64,000 bases of DNA from Candidatus Saccharimonadales bacterium. GTDB taxonomy: Bacteria > Patescibacteriota > Saccharimonadia > Saccharimonadales > Saccharimonadaceae. The stretch spans positions 1 through 64,000 of the forward strand of contig DASSDB010000004.1 of the NCBI GenBank assembly GCA_035697325.1, given 5' to 3'. The position numbers were made by a program, and so were the translations under genes. The notes beneath the pieces are model-generated. The model did no database searches. It worked only from the letters and a program-made list of their open reading frames with translations, and was not told the origin of the DNA. Shown in pieces: positions 43,201 to 52,130 of the stretch (within the stretch, counting starts at the first letter, position 1; every line of letters starts with the position of its first letter).

Positions 43201-45146
43201 CAGTGTTCATCCCCCCGAGTGATTTCATCGAGTAGTGTGGCGACATACTCCGCATGACTCCATGTAAGCGGTGCAACTCCCACGAATGAGCCGTCTCTTG
43301 GTGAAATTTGCTCAGGTAATATCCCGGTGTTTCCGGCACGATCACTGATCCAATGAATAATTCGCCGTGCCTGAGCGTGATCGCCTACCTCGGTATAGTA
43401 CTGAGCAAGCCATAATGTTGTAATACACCAAGTATTACCCTTGGTGGAGGGATCAACTCGGTAATAATCATCATTCTCGTACCGTGGCAATCCGAACTCT
43501 TTCTCGTTAAGCCCGAATACTTCGTTGATCGTTGCTACAGTTGCTGTTACCTCTTCGCTATCGACAGAGAAAAGGCCAAACATAAAGGCACCGTAGAAGC
43601 TAGAGAGATCGATGGTCGAGTCAAATTCGACATGCCCATTTTTGACGATAACTCCTCGGTAAAAAGCCTTGCGCTCACGGTTATACAAATATTTATGAGC
43701 GGCAACTGCGATATCATCAGCTGCGGATCGCCATTTTACGGCGTTATCGGCATCTTCTGCTAGTTCGGCCAAATCGGCCGCAGCGAGGAGAGCTGCGTAT
43801 GTAATAGCGGTAGTATAGGTAGTTGCTTGATAATATTGTTCCCACAATTCATAACTAGGACGCGGCAAGCCCGTCACTTCATCGATATATGAGGCTAAGA
43901 AATTAGCCATCGGAGTTACCATGGTGTGATAAAACTCGCGAAGCAGGCGTGGGCTAGCGTGCATATGGTAATACTGCGCGAAAACAAACAACACAAGAGC
44001 AGTTTCGTCTTCTTGAATGGGCGGTGCAACACCACCTTCGTGGACATACGGATGCCAACTGCTGCCAAGCGCACCATCGGCACGGTATTTATGCATTAAA
44101 TAGCCATCAGCATGGAGTCCGCGTTGGCAAAATTCGAAAAAGCGATGCGGCTCATCAATGTATCCCATACGAATCAGAGGCCATAACGCATACGCACCAT
44201 CGCGAGGCCAAGAGTAGCCATAAGCGTCTCGCGAATAATTAAGCACGGCAGTATCGGTACTTGCGATAACCGCACCTCGCTTATCTATCTGCGATTTAAT
44301 AATCATAACGCTTCGCAAAAAACTCTCGCGAAGCGAGACGCTTACCCGTTCTGCGGCGATCTCGGCAGGCTTTAGCCACTCGTGCCACCAATCCGCAGTC
44401 ATATGAAGTCGCTTTGGTAATCCATCACTCTCTACTTGACGATGTATGTACAGCGCTTCACGCATGGAAGTACCCGCGGCAATCCAATAATGTGCTCGAG
44501 AAGAGCTGTGGGGCCCTACGATAAGTTTGAAACGGATAGTCGAATCAACTCGTCCGTGCTCAACATTGCTCATGCTCAGCTCGCCGTCGTCCGCGTCTCT
44601 AAATGTACCTTCTCGCCCCTCTATGCCAAACAGACCTATACTATATTGATCAAATGGCTGGCCATCAGCGTCGCCACCAATAATAAACGCTCTTCGGCCG
44701 CGGTAGTGAAGGATCGCGTGTTGCTCAGGAAGATATTGTCCCGTATCGGTATTGCTGCGGCTATCACCAATAACAAACGCTTGGTGCATAAAGAGGCGTA
44801 TTTCACGTTCTTCAGGAAGAAGATTGATAACGTGTACATTACGCATAAACGCGCTAATATGTGAGTCAACAACGTCATCAAATTCCAATAACACTCCCAT
44901 ACGCTCGTTTTTTGCCAGTATATGCCCGATCAATGCATCGACAGGATAACGGAAAGTAAATTCCCAGGTGCCATCATCCAACCAACTGATCTCGCCATTG
45001 ATCCAAACACCCACTCTGTGCCTGAGCGATCGACCAGCTGCGTGGTTTTCAAACCCTACGTAAGGGAAGTAAAGATCATGAACGAGCCCAAAGTTATTGA
45101 TACCAACGTGAAGCTCGCCGTTACTTAAAACAATTGGCCTAGCCAT
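43200..45146 (-). CDS. Glycoside hydrolase family 15 (glucoamylase-like)
   Basis: Would release glucose from alpha-glucan or trehalose-type substrates. It has 648 residues: an N-terminal beta-sandwich (about 1-260) followed by an (alpha/alpha)6 catalytic domain. YSWPRDGAYALWPL, EDETALVLFVF and NTGILPEQISPRDG are GH15 signatures, the last holding the catalytic base Glu. No signal peptide is visible, so the enzyme is intracellular. It overlaps the GH57 gene by 8 nt. Bacterial relatives include glucoamylase and trehalase; the substrate cannot be fixed from sequence. Confidence 0.88.
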   Translation of the reverse strand: MARPIVLSNGELHVGINNFGLVHDLYFPYVGFENHAAGRSLRHRVGVWINGEISWLDDGTWEFTFRYPVDALIGHILAKNERMGVLLEFDDVVDSHISAFMRNVHVINLLPEEREIRLFMHQAFVIGDSRSNTDTGQYLPEQHAILHYRGRRAFIIGGDADGQPFDQYSIGLFGIEGREGTFRDADDGELSMSNVEHGRVDSTIRFKLIVGPHSSSRAHYWIAAGTSMREALYIHRQVESDGLPKRLHMTADWWHEWLKPAEIAAERVSVSLRESFLRSVMIIKSQIDKRGAVIASTDTAVLNYSRDAYGYSWPRDGAYALWPLIRMGYIDEPHRFFEFCQRGLHADGYLMHKYRADGALGSSWHPYVHEGGVAPPIQEDETALVLFVFAQYYHMHASPRLLREFYHTMVTPMANFLASYIDEVTGLPRPSYELWEQYYQATTYTTAITYAALLAAADLAELAEDADNAVKWRSAADDIAVAAHKYLYNRERKAFYRGVIVKNGHVEFDSTIDLSSFYGAFMFGLFSVDSEEVTATVATINEVFGLNEKEFGLPRYENDDYYRVDPSTKGNTWCITTLWLAQYYTEVGDHAQARRIIHWISDRAGNTGILPEQISPRDGSFVGVAPLTWSHAEYVATLLDEITRGDEH

Positions 45147-46365
45147 GAATACCTCCTTGATGGTATGCCATCAACCGGTAACGAACGTCCCTTAGGGCGT
45201 TCATGAAATAAAGAAACGCGTCATAGGGAGATTCATAAGGGCTAAAATAGGCATGTACGTCACCATCCGTAAACCATTTGGTGCACATGTAGTATACATG
45301 GTCAGATGTTTGCAGCTTGCGCCAGTCGCTGATAAGCGTCAGGTCGCCTGTGCGCAAAATATCATCCTCAAGGTCGTAGAGGTGCCTCAGCGCCTCCTGT
45401 TGCATGCTATTTCCAAGCCACGCGGTTAGATCTCGCTCTGTATCTGCCCACGTTACCGTGTGCGGCATACTTATTTCTCCTACGGGATCGTGGGCGGCGA
45501 CAGCCTCTGCGGTAGTGTAAAATGTATTATCGGAATTCTCGAGCCACATTTGTACAAAATCCTCAAAGAATTCAAAGATACCGGTATCCTTCCACTGATG
45601 TTCGCCAAATGTCTCGTAGTCCATAAGCAGGTTAATAACTTGCGATCCATTTATTGAAGCATTCGTCCACTGGTTATATGCGTGCGCAGTAAGCGGCCAC
45701 TGCTCCCATGCTCGATTACTAAATCTGAATGCGACATCGTCACTCAAACGATAATTCTTCAATAGTAATTTTATATTGTGCGTACCACTTGGCCGATAGA
45801 CAAAATTAGGACTACGTCCGCCCAGCACCGGATCCCACCCTTCGGCCAATATACCCTTAAACCCATGCTCATCCGCCCACGATGCGAGCGCATCATTATA
45901 AGAAAGCTCCGTATTACGGAATACAGAAGTGTCTACCCCAAAAAGTTCTTTAATTTTTTTGCGGTGCATGGCGACCTGACGTTCAAACTCTTTCTTGCTG
46001 TAGAAGAAGGCGAGTGAGTGATAGTACGTTTCGGAGACAATATCGACTCGCCCTGAGGCGACAAGCTGTTTGAAACTTTCGAGTACTTCTGGCGCCCATT
46101 TTTCCGCCTGTTCGATGAAAGTTCCAGTAATGCTAAAGGAAACACGGAACTCAGGGTGTCGCTCCAAAAGCTTAAGAAGTAACTCGTTCATGGGCTGGTA
46201 TGATTTTTCGACTACTTTGCGAAAAATCTTTTCATTGTTACGATCGCTATCAGAGTCTTTTTCATCAAAATAATCGTGATTAACTGCTGTGTCAAAAACG
46301 CTATACTCACGTATACGAAGAGGCTGGTGTACGTGGAGATAAAGGATAATACCGCGTTTACTCAT
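45139..46365 (-). CDS. Glycoside hydrolase family 57
   Basis: A retaining alpha-glucan enzyme (amylase, 4-alpha-glucanotransferase or branching-enzyme type), 408 residues. LYLHVHQPLRIREY is the first GH57 motif. SVFRNTELSYND carries the probable Glu nucleophile and LLMDYETFGEH the probable Asp acid/base. No signal peptide is seen. It sits between the GT4 and GH15 genes with 4-nt and 8-nt overlaps. Confidence 0.88.
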   Translation of the reverse strand: MSKRGIILYLHVHQPLRIREYSVFDTAVNHDYFDEKDSDSDRNNEKIFRKVVEKSYQPMNELLLKLLERHPEFRVSFSITGTFIEQAEKWAPEVLESFKQLVASGRVDIVSETYYHSLAFFYSKKEFERQVAMHRKKIKELFGVDTSVFRNTELSYNDALASWADEHGFKGILAEGWDPVLGGRSPNFVYRPSGTHNIKLLLKNYRLSDDVAFRFSNRAWEQWPLTAHAYNQWTNASINGSQVINLLMDYETFGEHQWKDTGIFEFFEDFVQMWLENSDNTFYTTAEAVAAHDPVGEISMPHTVTWADTERDLTAWLGNSMQQEALRHLYDLEDDILRTGDLTLISDWRKLQTSDHVYYMCTKWFTDGDVHAYFSPYESPYDAFLYFMNALRDVRYRLMAYHQGGIHG

Positions 46366-47570
46366 GCCGCCACCTTTCCGCGAAGTTGTCTATAAAGGTG
46401 CATACATTGCTTTGCAACATCACGCCAAGACAGCCTGGCGTACTCTTGCCTCACATTTTGCCTAAGGCTGGCGGCAAGCGCCTTCGAAGTTGCGATTCCT
46501 ATAAGCTGATCCGCCAGCTTATCCGTATCCCAAAAATCATATTTAAAAATGTTGTGAAGAACCTCACCAACTCCTGACTGTCTGGTGATAATAAGGGCGC
46601 TATCGTAATGGGCAGCTTCTAGAGCGGTTAGGCCGAACGGTTCACTCACTGAGCTCATAACGAATATATCGGCGACTTGATATGCATCTCGCCATTGTTT
46701 TCCTCTTACAAAACCCGTAAAAAAGACCTTATCGGCAATACCAAGCTGTGCGCTCAACCGAATAAGCTCATCCCGCTGTTCGCCATCACCCGCCAGTAAG
46801 AACACGAGCTTATGGTATTTTTCACTTGCTCTGGCTGCGGCTTTGATAAAGTGAACGAGCCCTTTTTGAATAGTAAAACGCGTGACAGTACCAACAACCG
46901 TATATCCTTCGTCCTTCAGGGCCTCAAGATATTTGTAGGTACGTGCATCGTATACCTCGGAAGTTAAGCTTTTAAGGTCGATGGCATTGTGCACAACCTC
47001 GATCTTATCCGCAGGAATACCGTATTTTTGGATAATAATGCTTTTTGTAATATTACTGACGGCAATAATACGATCGGCCATCATCAACCCCTGCTGCTCG
47101 ATTTCGTGAACGAGCGGATTACCTTGTGTTTCACCCGAACGATCGAACTCCGTGGCATGAACATGAACGATAAGCGGTGCATTAGTAAGTTGTTTGGCGC
47201 GAATCCCGGCTTCGACCGTTAGCCAATCATGGGCGTGAATAGCTTCGGGGGGCGAATTGGCCACAAGCTTCTCGACATACTGAACGTAGTGTCGCTGTAC
47301 GTCGCGGATCCCGCCTTCAAAACTGCTTTTGTCTCCAAAAGCTTGATTGCTATCATAGGCCCCCATTGAACCGTAGCGCTCTAGAGGATCAAGAGTTGTT
47401 GCGGCGTGGACGGTCATAAAGTCTGTATTCTGATGTTCTGCCGTGTAGGGTACGACAAAATCAATGCTCGCACCTTCAGCGGCGAGTGCTTTTGACATAT
47501 AGTAACAGGCCACACCAAGGCCACCACTGTTGTGCGGAGGGAGCTCCCACCCGAGCATAAGTATCTTCAT
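46362..47570 (-). CDS. Glycosyltransferase family 4 (glycogen-synthase-like)
   Basis: A GT-B enzyme of 402 residues. The N-terminal Gly-rich loop is NSGGLGVACYYMSKALA. The acceptor-side motif HAHDWLTVEAG is typical of starch/glycogen synthases. The donor-binding EX7E motif is SEPFGLTALEA. Together with the GH57 and GH15 it could make and break a storage alpha-glucan. It is the first gene of the operon, with TATACT (minus strand, 47633-47638) as a -10 candidate and AAAGGAG in the leader. Confidence 0.87.
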   Translation of the reverse strand: MKILMLGWELPPHNSGGLGVACYYMSKALAAEGASIDFVVPYTAEHQNTDFMTVHAATTLDPLERYGSMGAYDSNQAFGDKSSFEGGIRDVQRHYVQYVEKLVANSPPEAIHAHDWLTVEAGIRAKQLTNAPLIVHVHATEFDRSGETQGNPLVHEIEQQGLMMADRIIAVSNITKSIIIQKYGIPADKIEVVHNAIDLKSLTSEVYDARTYKYLEALKDEGYTVVGTVTRFTIQKGLVHFIKAAARASEKYHKLVFLLAGDGEQRDELIRLSAQLGIADKVFFTGFVRGKQWRDAYQVADIFVMSSVSEPFGLTALEAAHYDSALIITRQSGVGEVLHNIFKYDFWDTDKLADQLIGIATSKALAASLRQNVRQEYARLSWRDVAKQCMHLYRQLRGKVAA

Positions 47571-47721
47571 ACTGCCTGTTCATGCGCTAACAGCTTAGCT
47601 GAACACTCCTTTCAACTGTATTGCTTTTTAGTATACGGGAGTGCTTATGCTTTTTCAACCGTGGTAAAAGGAAAATTTCTCGCAGTTATGTCTGTAAATT
47701 ATTTAATTATGAACCTCGCAC

Positions 47722-47737
47722 CCCAATACATATTGGG
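47722..47737. repeat. Short palindrome
   Basis: CCCAATA and TATTGGG (47722-47728, 47731-47737) face each other across two bases, in the divergent space between the glucan operon and the next minus-strand gene end. It may be a second hairpin of the following terminator or a protein site. Confidence 0.4.
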
Positions 47738-47751
47738 AGTCGAGGCTCACA

Positions 47752-47784
47752 GGCGAGCCTTTCCGGAAGACGGAAAGACTCGCC
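47752..47784 (-). terminator. Hairpin after the secreted-protein gene
   Basis: A 14-bp stem with one mismatch (47752-47765 with 47771-47784) lies 18 nt beyond the minus-strand stop. Confidence 0.7.
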
Positions 47785-47801
47785 ATGTGACGGTGTGTGT
47801 A

Positions 47802-48509
47802 CTACAGGTCAGCTCGCTTCATGTTCGCATCCAGCAGGCGGAGGGCCTCGGAGTCGTACGTGTCGATCTCGCTGGTGGTCACCGGCGAACGGAAGGGAGA
47901 GAGCGGTGAGATACCGCCGAAGTACTCGGCGTCGATCACCACGGTGTAACCCTCCTTGGGGATGAAAACCTTGTAAGGCCCGTTGCCACTGTCCACCGAC
48001 TCGATCTGAAGGCCACCCACAGAGAAACCGAGGACACCCTTCTTGTAGTTGACCGAACCATCCGCGTTCCACCACACCCAGGCGTACTGCTGGTGATCGA
48101 TGGTCTGCATTCCACCCCAACCGACGTAGCCGGTGGGGCGAGGCTCCTTCATCTCCGTGTACTTCTCGATGGGACCGAACGTGCCAGCCATCATCGCGCG
48201 AGCGACCTTCTTGGCAGCCGGCCACACCTTGGCGTAGGCGTTGGTGCGGGCGGTCGAACGAAGGTAGTCGACCCCGATCTGTCTGTCGACGGCCGTGCCG
48301 AACTTGAAGGTTACGGCAGCCACCGAAGGAGCAGCGGTAGTCGTAGGTACAGGAATGGAGCTCGCGGTAGTGGGGGAGAGGGCGGCACCGGTGGGCTCCT
48401 CGTGGCCACCAGCGTTGAAAATGGCGACCGTACAGAGCTGGAAGACCGCTACCGCAGCTGCGATTGCAACCAACCACCTGATAACGTAGAGGAAAGCACC
48501 CTTGTCCAT
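47802..48509 (-). CDS. Membrane-anchored extracytoplasmic protein, 235 aa
   Basis: ATG 48509 follows CAGGAGAATAGGC and is chosen over an upstream start. The N-terminus has a membrane anchor (VIRWLVAIAAAVAVFQLCTVAIF, about residues 8-30). A Thr/Pro/Ser-rich linker follows (PTTASSIPVPTTTAAPSV), then a folded domain of about 170 residues with several Trp and Tyr. The gene is distinctly G+C-rich. An envelope-exposed role is likely; no family is recognised. Confidence 0.75.
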   Translation of the reverse strand: MDKGAFLYVIRWLVAIAAAVAVFQLCTVAIFNAGGHEEPTGAALSPTTASSIPVPTTTAAPSVAAVTFKFGTAVDRQIGVDYLRSTARTNAYAKVWPAAKKVARAMMAGTFGPIEKYTEMKEPRPTGYVGWGGMQTIDHQQYAWVWWNADGSVNYKKGVLGFSVGGLQIESVDSGNGPYKVFIPKEGYTVVIDAEYFGGISPLSPFRSPVTTSEIDTYDSEALRLLDANMKRADL

Positions 48510-48604
48510 GCCTATTCTCCTGTCGATGTCGATGAGCGTGACACACAAACGTCACTATCTTTATTATAACACTTATGTTAAATAAAGTCAATTTGAGCGT
48601 CTGT

Positions 48605-49255
48605 TTACATGCTTGTAGCGAGAGTTATATCACGAATATAGTACGTACCCTTAAATTCCGCAGCGCTACGAACAAAATAGGCAAGGTCTTCGGGGCTCAT
48701 AGCCCTTGAATCACCCCCGTGGGTCGCTATTGCGTCGGGGTAGATATTTGTTATTTTGAATGCGCTTGATTTCAATTCCTTTTGGAGTGTTTGAAAAAAG
48801 TATTTTTCTGCCGCTTTTGAGGCACCGTAGGCAGCACTATGTGAAGCGGACACATGTGCGGCGGTTGAAATAATGTTTATGATTCGTGCAGATTCAACAA
48901 TTTTCGTTAGCGCGTGCGTCATGTATACAGCAGCAAAAAAGTTTGCGTTCATCTGCTTTTGATATACCTCTGGCTCAAGTTCTTGAAACTTTCCACTGAT
49001 ATACCCACCCGCGTTATTAATAAGAGTTATCGATGCTTTAGGGGCGCTTGCTTTTACAATGGCCCAAAATGCCTGACAATCCACAGCGTTGCTCGCATCG
49101 AACTGATGATACTCGACAGCCTCTGGCAACTCGCTAGGACGCGGCGAAGTCCCCGTGCCTACTACCTTCCAGCCTTCGCTGGCGAATGCGTTTGCCGTTA
49201 CAAGCCCCAAGCCACGAGAAGCTCCCGTAATAACGACGATTTTTGTTATATTCAT
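48605..49255 (-). CDS. Short-chain dehydrogenase/reductase
   Basis: An NAD(P)-dependent oxidoreductase of 216 residues. The Rossmann motif is TGASRGLGLV. NNAGG is the structural motif, and the catalytic YxxxK appears as YGASKAAEKY after a Ser-containing strand (IINIISTAAHVSASH). The substrate is not predictable. Its -10 box (minus strand 49262-49267) lies exactly 6 nt before ATG 49255, so the mRNA should be leaderless. Confidence 0.88.
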   Translation of the reverse strand: MNITKIVVITGASRGLGLVTANAFASEGWKVVGTGTSPRPSELPEAVEYHQFDASNAVDCQAFWAIVKASAPKASITLINNAGGYISGKFQELEPEVYQKQMNANFFAAVYMTHALTKIVESARIINIISTAAHVSASHSAAYGASKAAEKYFFQTLQKELKSSAFKITNIYPDAIATHGGDSRAMSPEDLAYFVRSAAEFKGTYYIRDITLATSM

Positions 49256-49261
49256 GACTCA

Positions 49262-49269
49262 ATTATACT
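49262..49269. promoter_or_regulatory. Overlapping divergent -10 boxes
   Basis: On the minus strand TATAAT occupies 49262-49267; on the plus strand TATACT occupies 49264-49269. They serve the SDR gene and the DUF2277-like gene, so RNA polymerase cannot occupy both at once. Confidence 0.55.
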
Positions 49270-49293
49270 ATTCTTAGGTAAAAAGGAGAGTAT

Positions 49294-49568
49294 ATGTGCC
49301 GCAATATTAAACCACTATTCAATTATGATCCACCAGCGACAAACCAAGAAATCCATGATGCAGCGTTGCAATTCGTGCGTAAAGTATCTGGGTTTCAGAA
49401 GCCGTCGGAGGTAAACGAAGCTACTTTTAACGAATCCATCGAAGCGATATCCGAAATCGTCCGTAATCTAGTTGACTCACTAAAAACCAGCGCAGAACCC
49501 ATAACAGAGAAGAGGAGGCACGAAAAGCGCACGAGCGAGCCTTAAAACGCTTTGGGCAAGCGGCTTAA
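49294..49568 (+). pseudogene. DUF2277-like small protein gene with a frameshift near its 3' end
   Basis: ATG 49294 follows AAAAAGGAGAGTAT. The protein begins MCRNIKPLFNYDPPATNQEI and continues as in DUF2277 proteins to about residue 69, then ends early with a Lys/Arg tail at 49545. The -1 frame from about 49500 encodes NREEEARKAHERALKRFGQ and ends at 49568, which is the expected family C-terminus. One extra C in the CCC at 49498-49500 would restore it. The cause may be a sequencing indel, a real mutation or frameshifting. Confidence 0.7.
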
Positions 49569-50710
49569 ATAGGATGGCGAACCATCAACGACTGCTGGCT
49601 TTCTAACTTTTTTAGCTTTCGGTGCGTTGCTAATTTGGCTTGAAGATCGGTATACATCTTTTTATACGCATCGGGGTGAGATTCTATATCCGTGTGGGCT
49701 GTATCGCGGCTCGTTACCTTAACAAAGAAATTACCTTGTTCGCGCGCCAACCGTGCATATTTATTTGCTGAGCTCTCTTGATCGACAACAATATCCTTGC
49801 GTGGATCATTAGTGCCCATATATGCCATGTCGACACTTCCAAGTCGGCCGGTGTTTGCCTCGATGTTATGCGTAAGTAAGAATAGGTAAAGATCAAGCGC
49901 AAGAGCATTGGAGCACGAAGAGGCATAATCAAGTGACAGTGCTTCTTTTAAACATGCGATCGCACTTTTATCGCCATCGTGGAGCCGCTTTACAAATTCC
50001 GTTACCGTACGAGTACCGGGGCCACCACTTAGCTGTAGTGTGTCGAGCGCCCATGAAGCCCCCTCTGTAACCGATTTCATAAAATGCTGAGGTAGTTGCC
50101 GGGCGTCACTTGGATCAGCCGGGCTGCTATCCGCGATGACCATATCAACTTCCTTAATTTTTCCAGCTAAGTCCACTGCCATAAGGCCGCCTAAGCTGCT
50201 TCCAAGTAGCGTGACTGATGTGATGCCATTTTCACTGATGTATGCACGAATATGCGCTTCTAGCGTGTCGATGGAGAAGCGGCTCGCCGCATGTGTAAAG
50301 CCTGTCACATTGCCTTGTTCGGCTGCGACTGACGCCAAGGCTTGTGCGGCCGGAACAGAGCTAATGACATTAAAGCCAGGAAGGAAGATCGTTGCGGCAT
50401 GCTCTTTGCCTTTGTGGGCAGCGGCGATCTGCTCTAGTTTCATCTCATTTCCATGATGAAGCGTTTCGCCATAGCTTGTATCGATGCGGAGCACCTCCAT
50501 GCCGCCCGCAGCCACAAAAGCAGAATATACACCAACCTTACCGGCAGTACGCAAAAAACTACGCCTTGAATAGAGCGCTCTACGATGCTCCTCGTCTTGA
50601 GCGTAGCTTAGGCTTTCTTTTTTTCGAACACTTTCAAGGTCAGCCTCGCTGGCCGGCTGTGGGTAGGGGTCATATTCTGAATTTTGAGGTATTTTAGGAA
50701 GCTCTGCCAT
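49565..50710 (-). CDS. Alpha/beta hydrolase with a twin-arginine-like motif
   Basis: A protein of 381 residues. After a polar N-terminal stretch of about 48 residues comes SRRSFLRTAGKVGVYSAFVAAGG, which matches a Tat signal (S-R-R-x-F-L-R) and a hydrophobic segment, though the n-region is unusually long. The hydrolase domain has the nucleophile elbow LLGSSLGGLMAVDLAG and a late His in RDTAHTDIESH. It may be a membrane-attached or exported esterase. A Tat translocase is not encoded in this window. Confidence 0.75.
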   Translation of the reverse strand: MAELPKIPQNSEYDPYPQPASEADLESVRKKESLSYAQDEEHRRALYSRRSFLRTAGKVGVYSAFVAAGGMEVLRIDTSYGETLHHGNEMKLEQIAAAHKGKEHAATIFLPGFNVISSVPAAQALASVAAEQGNVTGFTHAASRFSIDTLEAHIRAYISENGITSVTLLGSSLGGLMAVDLAGKIKEVDMVIADSSPADPSDARQLPQHFMKSVTEGASWALDTLQLSGGPGTRTVTEFVKRLHDGDKSAIACLKEALSLDYASSCSNALALDLYLFLLTHNIEANTGRLGSVDMAYMGTNDPRKDIVVDQESSANKYARLAREQGNFFVKVTSRDTAHTDIESHPDAYKKMYTDLQAKLATHRKLKKLESQQSLMVRHPI

Positions 50711-50780
50711 GCAGTTCGATACAATATCATGAAATTGCTATTCCTAAAATAATAGTACTTTTATGTTCTTGGGTCAACTA

Positions 50781-51233
50781 CTAGAGCTTGTCTTCACTCC
50801 TGGTGAGGGTTCCTTCCATAAATGTAACCCACTTCCCATCTTCAAGCTTTTCGCCACGAGTTGCGATGGTACTGCCATCGTACGCCGGAGTAAGTACCGA
50901 CCGAAACGCCTTTCCATCTCCAATAGTAACAATGCCATCTTCATCAATGCTTAGCGCCAATTTTACATATCCACCCGTGTTGTCGAATGAATGAAGCGGG
51001 TACGAGCCGCTTTCTTTATCATAAGCTCCGATCATGTCGAGGATATCGGCTTTTTCAGTTCCTACATACAAGTCAACACGATGCTGTAGAAAATTGCCAC
51101 CCGGGAACCAGCGAAACTCATCCGTTCCGGTTACCTTTGTCTCTGTATCTGCGCCTATCATCTTCGCTTCTGTCGTCCACTTGCCGACGAGCGAGTTAAG
51201 AGCTTGCTGTTCCGGGGTTTGTTCTGCGTTCAT
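50781..51233 (-). CDS. DUF1579-like small protein, 150 aa
   Basis: ATG 51233 follows TTGGAGGACAAAAA, preferred over the longer ORF. The sequence has the repetitive beta-barrel look of the DUF1579/lipocalin-like family (LNSLVGKWTTEAKMIG, FRWFPGGNFLQHRVD, GAYDKESGSYPLHSFDNTGG). The family function is unknown. It is divergent from the Crp-family regulator gene with 154 nt between the starts, suggesting it may be a target. Confidence 0.7.
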   Translation of the reverse strand: MNAEQTPEQQALNSLVGKWTTEAKMIGADTETKVTGTDEFRWFPGGNFLQHRVDLYVGTEKADILDMIGAYDKESGSYPLHSFDNTGGYVKLALSIDEDGIVTIGDGKAFRSVLTPAYDGSTIATRGEKLEDGKWVTFMEGTLTRSEDKL

Positions 51234-51286
51234 TTTTTGTCCTCCAATAATCTTTTCTCTATTGTCTCGCATTTTTTAAGTATTTT

Positions 51287-51306
51287 AAACACAAGCTGGT
51301 GTGTTT
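51287..51306. promoter_or_regulatory. Operator-like inverted repeat in the divergent promoter region
   Basis: AAACACA (51287-51293) and TGTGTTT (51300-51306) flank six bases. The site lies upstream of the -35 of the Crp-family gene and of the DUF1579-like gene. The spacing resembles dimeric Crp/Fnr sites, so autoregulation is plausible but not shown. Confidence 0.45.
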
Positions 51307-51322
51307 TTTACAGGATTTAATT

Positions 51323-51351
51323 TTGGACCATACACGAATGGCAACTATAAT
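51323..51351 (+). promoter_or_regulatory. Promoter of the Crp-family regulator
   Basis: TTGGAC (51323-51328), a 17-nt spacer and TATAAT (51346-51351). The leader is about 30 nt with AAAGGAG before ATG 51388. Confidence 0.7.
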
Positions 51352-51387
51352 GAGGGGAGCGGTTATGACTTAATAAAGGAGTAACTC

Positions 51388-52053
51388 ATGAATATTTTGC
51401 ATCATTTTTTAAGTAAATATAGTACCGAGCATTACGAAAAAGGCGAGGTTATATTGCAACAAGACAGCGAACCATCGTGCGCCCTCGTTGTAAAAAAGGG
51501 AGTCGTCAAAACATATAACTTAACTTCCAAGGGAGAAGAAAAACCAATCGGCTTTACAACAAAAAACGAGCTATTTCCATTAGGATGGATTTTTAATAAG
51601 ATTCGTCGCGCCCAATATTACTACGAGGCGCTGAGCGACTGTGAAGTGTATTCGGTACCCAAGGACGAACTCGTCGCATATATTCAGGCCAATCCTGAAG
51701 CGATGCTCCATATCCTTAACCGCTGTGTACGGGATACAGTCCATAGTCAACTGCGGATCAATGCGCTCGGCCAATCCAAAGCTTCAGATAAAGTACTCCA
51801 CACGATGCATTATCTCGCCCTTTGTTTTGGACGCGACTTACAAAAAGACATCGTCGAAATTCCGCTGCCGCTTACGCAGCAAGATGTTGCTAATTTTACA
51901 GGCCTTACACGCGAAACAATCAGCGTAGAATTGAAAAAACTTGCTTCCAGGGAAGTTATCTTCCAAAAAAATCGCAACTATGTCGTCCTAACAGATAAGT
52001 TGAATCATCTGCTCGACGATGGTTATGAACAACATATTATTCGACAAACGTGA
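51388..52053 (+). CDS. Crp/Fnr-family transcriptional regulator
   Basis: A 221-residue DNA-binding regulator. The N-terminal cupin-like cyclic-nucleotide fold (residues 15-110) lacks an obvious phosphate-binding Arg-Ser pair. A dimerisation helix follows, then a winged helix-turn-helix with LTQQDVANFTGLTRETISVE near residues 168-187. No Fnr-type cysteine cluster is present. The ligand is unknown. It sits between a DUF1579-like gene and a glycosyltransferase gene. Confidence 0.88.
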   Translation: MNILHHFLSKYSTEHYEKGEVILQQDSEPSCALVVKKGVVKTYNLTSKGEEKPIGFTTKNELFPLGWIFNKIRRAQYYYEALSDCEVYSVPKDELVAYIQANPEAMLHILNRCVRDTVHSQLRINALGQSKASDKVLHTMHYLALCFGRDLQKDIVEIPLPLTQQDVANFTGLTRETISVELKKLASREVIFQKNRNYVVLTDKLNHLLDDGYEQHIIRQT

Positions 52054-52130
52054 AATAATTCATATTTTCGTCTTTTTTCCGTGTGCTAAGCTGCCTGACG
52101 GTAAACGTAGCACATATGTAAAGGAGATGA

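Noticed and set aside
47809-48591. A 260-aa minus-strand ORF overlapping the secreted-protein gene
   Set aside because: It is an Arg/His/Cys-rich shadow frame of a G+C-rich gene; the other frame has a ribosome-binding site, anchor and linker.
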